DNA from: Myxococcota bacterium | GTDB lineage: Bacteria; Myxococcota_A; UBA9160; UBA4427 | NCBI GenBank assembly: GCA_029268645.1 | Contig: JAQWNI010000240.1 | Coordinates: 1-39,669, forward strand | DNA: 39,669 nt | Direction: 5' to 3' | Shown here: positions 34,920 through 39,669 of the stretch, one piece after another | Numbering within the stretch: the first letter of the stretch is position 1 | Layout: each line of letters starts with the position of its first letter | Translations under genes and position numbers: made by a program | The notes under the pieces: model-generated | Seen by the model: only the letters and a program-made list of their open reading frames with translations | Database searches by the model: none | What the model was told of the DNA's origin: nothing

Positions 34920-35465
34920 TAGACCCCAGTAAAACTACCGAAGGGCTTTACACCCTTCGGCCGCGCTCTGCATCGGCTGAACAGCTCCAGGAAGCCGATC
35001 GGCTCTCTTAGCCCACCCGGCAAAACGAAAGAGCGCGCCTTTGGCAATGCCCCAGACATCGCGCTGGACAGAACTTCCTTTTCGGCGGCTGATGACGGTC
35101 GATTCGGCTGATTCGATTGCCTACCGCCCAAATGCATACGAGTTGCCTTTTCGTGATCAGGACGTTGGCGTTCACACATAAGGCGGAGTTGCGTATTTAT
35201 GAGCCGGCATTCCGGCGGCCAACTATTCGCATGCACTCGGTAATTGAAGGGCAGTGATAAATACACTAATCACCCTACACTAAAAAGTTATCTAACAAAG
35301 TTCACAATGGATTCGATTTTAGAAACTTATTCCCATCACCATCCTGTACATTAAGGTCACTCACGGTCGGTAATCATAGAAAGAGCGTGTCTTTCAAAAC
35401 CCACGGTTGTTACGACAGCTGATCAAGCAGCCCCAAAAAAAGAAAAACCTGAGGAGCCAGGGACC
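34920..35465. other. Intergenic region, about 545 bp, AT-rich in its second half
   Basis: Between the enoyl-CoA hydratase and the PEP-CTERM gene. It holds a hairpin at 34938-34960, a 12-bp palindrome AGCCGATCGGCT (34993-35004) and, from about 35250 to 35445, a clearly AT-richer stretch that should contain the promoter and leader of the PEP-CTERM gene. A 149-codon minus-strand frame crosses from the hydratase but is not protein-like. Confidence 0.5.
34938..34960. terminator. 8-bp stem-loop after the enoyl-CoA hydratase
   Basis: CCGAAGGG (34938-34945) pairs with CCCTTCGG (34953-34960) around a 7-nt loop, 18 bp after the hydratase stop. No T-run follows on the plus strand, so it is not a textbook intrinsic terminator; it may still mark the mRNA 3' end. 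Confidence 0.5.
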
Positions 35466-35723
35466 ATGAAGAGAATCCGCACGACGACACTTAGCCTGGT
35501 GACGGTTTTCGTCATGCTCGCCGCACCGACCCTTAGCGCCGCATTCTCAAGCGGCGGCACCCGCAGCGCAGCGCCGCGCAACGCCATCACCCAAGTGCCT
35601 CCGACGGTCACTCCGCCGCAGGAGGAGGGCTCCGCCGCAGCAGTCCCCGAGCCCAGTGCACTCCTGCTGTTTGGTGCTGGGGTGCTTGTGGCCGGTGCCG
35701 TGCTTCGTAGACGGCAGGCTTAA
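35466..35723 (+). CDS. Small PEP-CTERM sorting-domain protein
   Basis: This exported mini-protein has 85 aa. Residues 1-26 are a signal peptide (MKRIRTTTLSLVTVFVMLAA, cleavage near LSAA). A 34-residue Ser/Pro/Thr-rich spacer follows. The C-terminus is a clear PEP-CTERM domain: VPEPSALLLFGAGVLVAGAV then RRRQA. Such tails are cut by exosortase at the surface in bacteria that make exopolysaccharide; an exosortase gene must lie elsewhere. The mature part is too short to be an enzyme. GAGGAG lies 9 nt before the ATG and a long AT-rich leader precedes it. The stop overlaps the convergent lnt stop in a shared TTAA. Confidence 0.9.
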   Translation: MKRIRTTTLSLVTVFVMLAAPTLSAAFSSGGTRSAAPRNAITQVPPTVTPPQEEGSAAAVPEPSALLLFGAGVLVAGAVLRRRQA

Positions 35724-37267
35724 GAACTGCTTAAACCGTTCTTAGGCAGCAGGCCTCCCATTAAAGCGATTGCTCCGCAAACCCAAGGCAGAAGCCAGCC
35801 CGCCCGGGCGTAGAGGGTTCGGTCACGACGAGGTCGAATCGTCGCTACAGCAATGCCTGGTCTTTCACCCCCGTGATCGGCGAGAACCTCCCCTGTGGCG
35901 CTCACAATTGCGCTCAGGCCGAGGTTAGAAGACCTCAGAAGCGGCCTCCGTAATTCGATCGCGCGAAGCCGGACGATGGCAAAATGCTGAGCCGCGGGCA
36001 TGTCTCCCGGGATGACGCCGTCGTTCGCCATATGGATGAGTACTTGGGCGCCCTGATCCACTCGATGGCGCGCCATTGAGGAGCCCAAAGCCTCCGAGCA
36101 AATGATCACTCCAACGGGCACGTTGGAAACATTCATCAGAGGCTGAGACCATTCACCAGGCGAATAAGGCACCCACTTCAATTGCTCTTTGAAGATCCGA
36201 TCGAAGCCAGGGATCCACATCCAGGCACGCGGGGATGCCTCAGTAATCGGATACAGCATCACCTTGTCGTAAAGGCCTTCGATGTTTCCCGATGTCCCCA
36301 ACAAAACCGCGCTATTGAAAAAAACACTTTCTTGATCGGTCCTGGATTCTCGAGGCGCTCCCACGATCAGCTTCGACTGCGGCCACTCGCCGGTCTGCCG
36401 CCGAATTCGTTCGCCGAGCCCTTCCGCCTTATCGATGTGGGTTTCCACCGAGGTCTCAGGCCAAACGATCCACTGTGCCCCTTCACCGAAGGCCTGCCGG
36501 GATAGCGCGAGCATGCGATCGATCCGGGGCCACGCCTCCTCGGCGACCCATCGGTCCGACTGAGGAATCGCCAGTTGACCCACGGCCACGCGTACCGATT
36601 CATCCGGGTGCTGGAGCCTCAGCGCCTCTTCCGCCCGCTCCTTGACCTGACCCGCAAGAAGGAGGCCGACGGTGAGGATGGCCGCGGAAACCAGAAAAGA
36701 CCAACGCCTACGTCCAGCGCGCGGTAGCAAAGACTCGACGATCAATGAATTCACCAGAACCAGAACAAATGAGAGCCCAGGGGCCCCAGCCCAATCGGCC
36801 AGTTGAATCACAGACGAGTGACCCGACTGTGTATGGGCATAAACCAACCACTCGACCGCCGGCATGCCTGCCCCTCGAAGGGCCTCGAGAGTCACCCAGG
36901 CAATTGGCGCCGAGAAAGGTCCTGCCAGACGTCCCCTTTCGATCCACTGAAGCAAGAGGGGAAACCCGACGAAAGCCAGGGTGAACCAAAGCGTGACCCC
37001 GACCGCCAACCCCAAGGCCACGACAGGCGACACTCCGTTGCCCTGCGCGATGGATTCGGGCATCCAGTAACTCGTCCCAACAACGGTCACCAGCCCAAAG
37101 CTAAAACCGAGCAGAAGACGCATCCCAAGGTGGCTCTCCAGGCGGAGAACGGCCAGAAAAGGCACCAGCGCAACGAAAGCCAGCGGGCCGAACGGGTCTG
37201 GCGGCAATGCCAAAACGTGCAGCAGACCGGACCCAAGAGCGAGCCCGACCGCCCAATATTTCAACAC
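35720..37267 (-). CDS. lnt: Apolipoprotein N-acyltransferase
   Basis: This inner-membrane enzyme N-acylates the diacylglyceryl-Cys of lipoproteins. Six or so hydrophobic segments fill the first 210 residues, followed by a nitrilase domain. The catalytic Glu is in IVWPETSVE, the Lys in LYDKVMLYPITE and the Cys in VGVIICSEALG. One residue after the Cys is Ser where Tyr is usual; the next Glu is kept. There is no ATG near the expected N-terminus. I place the start at GTG 37267 (VLKYWAVGLALGSG), giving 515 aa, close to the 512 aa of E. coli Lnt. GTG at 37375 is an alternative. The frame continues open to 37756 but overlaps the divergent hydrolase there. Confidence 0.9.
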   Translation of the reverse strand: MLKYWAVGLALGSGLLHVLALPPDPFGPLAFVALVPFLAVLRLESHLGMRLLLGFSFGLVTVVGTSYWMPESIAQGNGVSPVVALGLAVGVTLWFTLAFVGFPLLLQWIERGRLAGPFSAPIAWVTLEALRGAGMPAVEWLVYAHTQSGHSSVIQLADWAGAPGLSFVLVLVNSLIVESLLPRAGRRRWSFLVSAAILTVGLLLAGQVKERAEEALRLQHPDESVRVAVGQLAIPQSDRWVAEEAWPRIDRMLALSRQAFGEGAQWIVWPETSVETHIDKAEGLGERIRRQTGEWPQSKLIVGAPRESRTDQESVFFNSAVLLGTSGNIEGLYDKVMLYPITEASPRAWMWIPGFDRIFKEQLKWVPYSPGEWSQPLMNVSNVPVGVIICSEALGSSMARHRVDQGAQVLIHMANDGVIPGDMPAAQHFAIVRLRAIELRRPLLRSSNLGLSAIVSATGEVLADHGGERPGIAVATIRPRRDRTLYARAGWLLPWVCGAIALMGGLLPKNGLSSS

Positions 37268-37516
37268 AGGCCCGGTCTGCGGCTGGGTCGTCGGCTGTGC
37301 CTCCTGGCTGATGGCCTCTCTCCCTCTGCGTGCCGTTTGGTTCGGCTGCCCAGCCAGCCTACCCCAGGCCGGCACCCTCAGCCCCGGCCGCTGCCCTAGA
37401 GGATATCTTCCGCTCCGCGATCGTCTCGGGAAACTTCGATTCAAAAAAAGGGAGATACGAGGAGCGAGCAGGCAAGGTAGTCTCCAAGGCCATCGTGGCC
37501 CCGTTTTGAAAATATC

Positions 37517-37521
37517 AGGAG
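37517..37521 (+). promoter_or_regulatory. Ribosome binding site supporting a TTG start
   Basis: AGGAG lies 6 nt before TTG at 37528, the first codon of the alpha/beta hydrolase frame. No nearer in-frame ATG precedes the conserved fold. Confidence 0.6.
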
Positions 37522-37527
37522 ATCCAA

Positions 37528-38451
37528 TTGGAGCGCCCCCGCGAAAACCAACCCGTCGAACACAGGGTTCGAACTGATGGCGTGGAGCTGACCTGCTACG
37601 AATGGCATCCCGAGCTTCGTGGTGTCGGGGCCCCTGTTCTATTTGCTCACGCGACCGGCTTTCATGGACGTATTTGGGATCAGACTCTCCGTCACCTCGG
37701 CCCGCGTTGGGCTTTCTGTCTAGATCAAAGAGGCCACGGACGAAGCGACGCTCCACTGATCCATGACTGGCAGGTTTTTGGAGACGATCTTTCGGAGATC
37801 GTGGAAAAAATGGATCTCAAGTCCGTCATCGGCGTAGGGCATTCCATGGGGGGACACGCCATGGTCGAAGCCGCCGCCTTTCAGGCCGATCGTTTCGAAA
37901 GACTGCTCCTAATCGACCCTGTCATCGGACCTCCCGAGCAGTACATCGATCCGCCCTCCCTGCCTGCGTCCATCACTCATGAGGGACACCCCACTGCACG
38001 TCGACGAGCGTCCTTCAGATCACCAGAGGCGATGTACGATCGTTTCCGCAAGCGAGCTCCTTTCTCCCGTTTTGTCCCCGCTGCTCTTCGAGACTACTGT
38101 GAATACGGTCTGACTCCCTGTCCCGACCCCGCAGGATTCCGCTTGGCGTGCCCCCCGGAAGTCGAAGCCAGCATCTACATGAGCGCGCGATCCAATAGGC
38201 GAGTCTTTGAAAGCATTGAAGACGTCACCACCCCCGTCACCATCCTACGCGCCAAACTGCCTCAGCCGGATCGAGAGATAATGGACTTTTCCTCCTCGCC
38301 AACATGGCCTGGCCTCGCGGACGTCTTCGCGGATGGACTCGACGTGCACTTTCCGGAGGCAAGCCACTTTATTCCGATGGAATCTCCCGCATTGACAGCG
38401 AGATGGGTGGCCCAAAGAAATGCGACACTTCCAGACGGTGTGTCTGGATGA
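37528..38451 (+). CDS. Alpha/beta hydrolase fold protein
   Basis: This 307-aa hydrolase belongs to the epoxide-hydrolase/haloperoxidase-like group. The oxyanion region is VLFAHATGFHGRIWDQ, followed by LDQRGHGRSDAP and the nucleophile elbow GVGHSMGGHAMVEA (Ser in GHSMGG). The acid residue may be in the TILRAKLPQPDRE region, and the His is in FPEASHFIPMESP. The start is TTG at 37528, set by AGGAG. It is divergent from lnt. Substrate cannot be inferred; related proteins cleave esters, lactones or C-C bonds in aromatic degradation. Confidence 0.9.
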   Translation: MERPRENQPVEHRVRTDGVELTCYEWHPELRGVGAPVLFAHATGFHGRIWDQTLRHLGPRWAFCLDQRGHGRSDAPLIHDWQVFGDDLSEIVEKMDLKSVIGVGHSMGGHAMVEAAAFQADRFERLLLIDPVIGPPEQYIDPPSLPASITHEGHPTARRRASFRSPEAMYDRFRKRAPFSRFVPAALRDYCEYGLTPCPDPAGFRLACPPEVEASIYMSARSNRRVFESIEDVTTPVTILRAKLPQPDREIMDFSSSPTWPGLADVFADGLDVHFPEASHFIPMESPALTARWVAQRNATLPDGVSG

Positions 38452-38661
38452 ATGAAGCCGTTGATGGAATGCCTTAGCCAGAGTGAAGCCAGGAATATGC
38501 GGCGTCCGGAGGTCGCGAAACGGCTCGTTTTACCGTCCGGTTTTCGGAGAGACCCGGCGGTTCATACCCCCGGGCCTGAGCGAGCCTCTGGCGCCGACTC
38601 CGCCACAGCCCCCAGGCGACCGGGAAGCTGGCAATTCCTGCCCGGCGGCGGTTTCCTGACA

Positions 38662-38695
38662 CACCCGGGCCGGACCCCCATCCAAAGCCCGGGTG
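38662..38695. repeat. 9-bp perfect inverted repeat with 16-nt loop
   Basis: CACCCGGGC (38662-38670) pairs with GCCCGGGTG (38687-38695). The stem is all but one pair G-C, and so very stable. No T-run follows on either side. Confidence 0.65.
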
Positions 38696-38982
38696 CGTCA
38701 TCCAGGAATCCGGGGCGCCCCGCCTCGCCACGCTCCGCCGAACCTAAACTCAGCGGGAAGCAAAACATCAAGGCACCCTCCAGCCCCGGGTAAAGCAAAC
38801 TGCGTGCCGAACAAGACGAGTCCAATCAGGCGCTTATGGGCCATCTTCGACTCGAAATGAGCCTCATCGAGGGGCCGCTCTCGCCCTTCCCCGCCGCCTT
38901 CACTTGCAGGAGAGCCTAATTATCGGGCACACGTCGCTGCACCCAGGAGCCAGCCGAAGCGCGGCCCGGCGAAAACGACTTA

Positions 38983-38998
38983 GCCCCCACCCGGGGGC
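38983..38998. repeat. 6-bp GC hairpin with 4-nt loop
   Basis: GCCCCC (38983-38988) pairs with GGGGGC (38993-38998). It lies about 165 bp before the peroxiredoxin start. Confidence 0.5.
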
Positions 38999-39163
38999 GA
39001 AGCAGCGTAAGTGGGAGCCCGAACGAGTCGCAGAGATGGCCAGCCCCCCCCGCCCGTGGCTACTCTCAGCGGCCGCCGCACGATTGAGCGACCGGGGGCG
39101 TCGTCCGTTCCTTGACGACCGCGGCTTGACATTCAAACGATTGGAAATATAGAGGAGCATCGA

Positions 39164-39669
39164 ATGAGCATGATCGGACAGCCGGAACCCGAATGGACCG
39201 CCACCGCCTACGTGAACGGTGAAGAGAAAACCGTCTCAAGCAGCGACTTCGCCAACAAATGGCACGTTCTCTACTGGTACCCGCTCGACTTTACCTTCAT
39301 CTGCCCGACCGAAATTAAAGGCTTCCAAGCCGAATTGGAGAATTTTCAAGACGACGGCATCGAGGTCATCGGCTGCAGCACGGACTCTTATTTCAGCCAC
39401 AATGCCTGGTTCGCCGACCGAGAGATTTTCCCCGCGGAGATCACTCATCCCGTCCTTGCGGACACCAACCACGCGGTGTCCAGCGCCTTTCATGTCCTGA
39501 AAGAGGATGAAGGCATTGCCTTCCGAGCCACCGTGATTGTCGACAACACGGGCACAGTGCGATCGGTCAGCGTCAATGACCTGTCAGCAGGGCGAAGCCC
39601 GGCCGAGACGCTGCGGACCGTTCAGGCCCTGCAAAGCGGCGGCCTCTGTGGTGCCAACTGGCAGAAGGG
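39164..39669 (+). CDS. Peroxiredoxin, AhpC/Prx1 type (3' end outside window)
   Basis: This thiol peroxidase reduces hydrogen peroxide and alkyl hydroperoxides. 168 codons are visible before the window ends; the family usually has about 185-200 residues, so only a short C-terminal tail is missing. The peroxidatic Cys47 is in FTFICPTEI, preceded by HVLYWYPLD. The resolving Cys162 is in GGLCGANWQ, which marks the AhpC/Prx1 subgroup. FRATVIVDNTG is the conserved strand carrying the active-site Arg. GAGGAG lies about 6 nt before the ATG at 39164. A cytochrome c peroxidase about 9 kb upstream adds a second peroxide defence in the window. Confidence 0.93.
   Translation, partial: MSMIGQPEPEWTATAYVNGEEKTVSSSDFANKWHVLYWYPLDFTFICPTEIKGFQAELENFQDDGIEVIGCSTDSYFSHNAWFADREIFPAEITHPVLADTNHAVSSAFHVLKEDEGIAFRATVIVDNTGTVRSVSVNDLSAGRSPAETLRTVQALQSGGLCGANWQK

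Larger units (their letters stand above)
38452..39163. other. Gene-poor region, about 710 bp, with inverted repeats
   Basis: Between the hydrolase and the peroxiredoxin no frame looks like a real protein; the open frames are Pro/Arg/Gly-rich in all phases. A 113-codon frame beginning directly after the hydrolase stop has no recognisable content. Two strong hairpins are present (38662-38695 and 38983-38998). The region may hold a promoter, a structured leader or a small RNA. Confidence 0.45.

Noticed and set aside
34817-35266. 149-codon minus-strand frame
   Set aside because: It overlaps the 3' end of the enoyl-CoA hydratase, shows no domain and has the residue mix of non-coding DNA.
37268-37756. 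N-terminal extension of the lnt frame
   Set aside because: The extra 163 residues are Arg/Pro-rich, overlap the divergent hydrolase and have no counterpart in Lnt; the frame is simply open by chance in GC-rich DNA.
38452-38793. 113-codon frame directly after the hydrolase stop
   Set aside because: Pro/Arg/Ser-rich sequence, no ribosome site distinct from the preceding gene and no recognisable fold.
39126-39153. TTGACA - 16 nt - TATAGA promoter for peroxiredoxin
   Set aside because: The transcript would begin near 39160, after the GAGGAG ribosome site that the gene clearly has, so the match is likely fortuitous.

Overview
The window is dense bacterial chromosome, roughly 57-58% GC by eye, with about 32 protein genes and no rRNA, tRNA, insertion sequence or CRISPR array that I could see. 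The cell is Gram-negative: there is a TolC-type outer-membrane channel, an apolipoprotein N-acyltransferase, lipoprotein signals, a DUF481 beta-barrel and a PEP-CTERM protein that implies an exosortase elsewhere. The many lipid, CoA and oxidoreductase genes, an F420-type flavin-independent oxidoreductase, and Asp/Asn-rich (DGxDNDxDG) repeats on a secreted dehydrogenase suggest an uncultivated delta-proteobacterial type lineage (Myxococcota, Desulfobacterota or Binatota). That placement is inference and is weak.

Region 1 (1-9957) concerns envelope lipids. The window opens inside a DevA-type ABC exporter ATPase, followed by an FGGY sugar kinase. A tight minus-strand run then reads, in transcription order: a PimA-like GT4 glycosyltransferase, a PntC-like nucleotidyltransferase, a 2-aminoethylphosphonate (AEP) transaminase, a divergent CdsA and a CDP-alcohol phosphatidyltransferase. 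Three of the junctions overlap. A second CDP-alcohol phosphatidyltransferase and a TolC channel follow. The simplest reading is synthesis of a phosphonolipid or other amino-headgroup lipid, glycosylation of a lipid, and possibly export through a DevBCA/TolC-like machine. PEP mutase, the first enzyme of phosphonate synthesis, is not in the window.

Region 2 (10114-18225) holds a nitronate monooxygenase-like flavoprotein, a divergent membrane esterase plus Rossmann reductase pair, a large secreted PQQ-type sugar dehydrogenase with an unusual C-terminal sorting tail, and an overlapping PhyH dioxygenase / D-2-hydroxyacid dehydrogenase pair.

Region 3 (18993-28732) contains a ProA-like aldehyde dehydrogenase, a thiolase-like protein with an SDR, a sulfotransferase, a VOC protein, the DUF481 protein, ApaG, an LLM oxidoreductase and a patatin-like lipase.

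Region 4 (28924-39669) has a di-heme cytochrome c peroxidase lipoprotein divergent from an alkylsulfatase, an acyl-CoA synthetase divergent from an enoyl-CoA hydratase, the PEP-CTERM mini-protein convergent with lnt, an alpha/beta hydrolase, a long gene-poor stretch with strong inverted repeats, and a peroxiredoxin cut by the window end.
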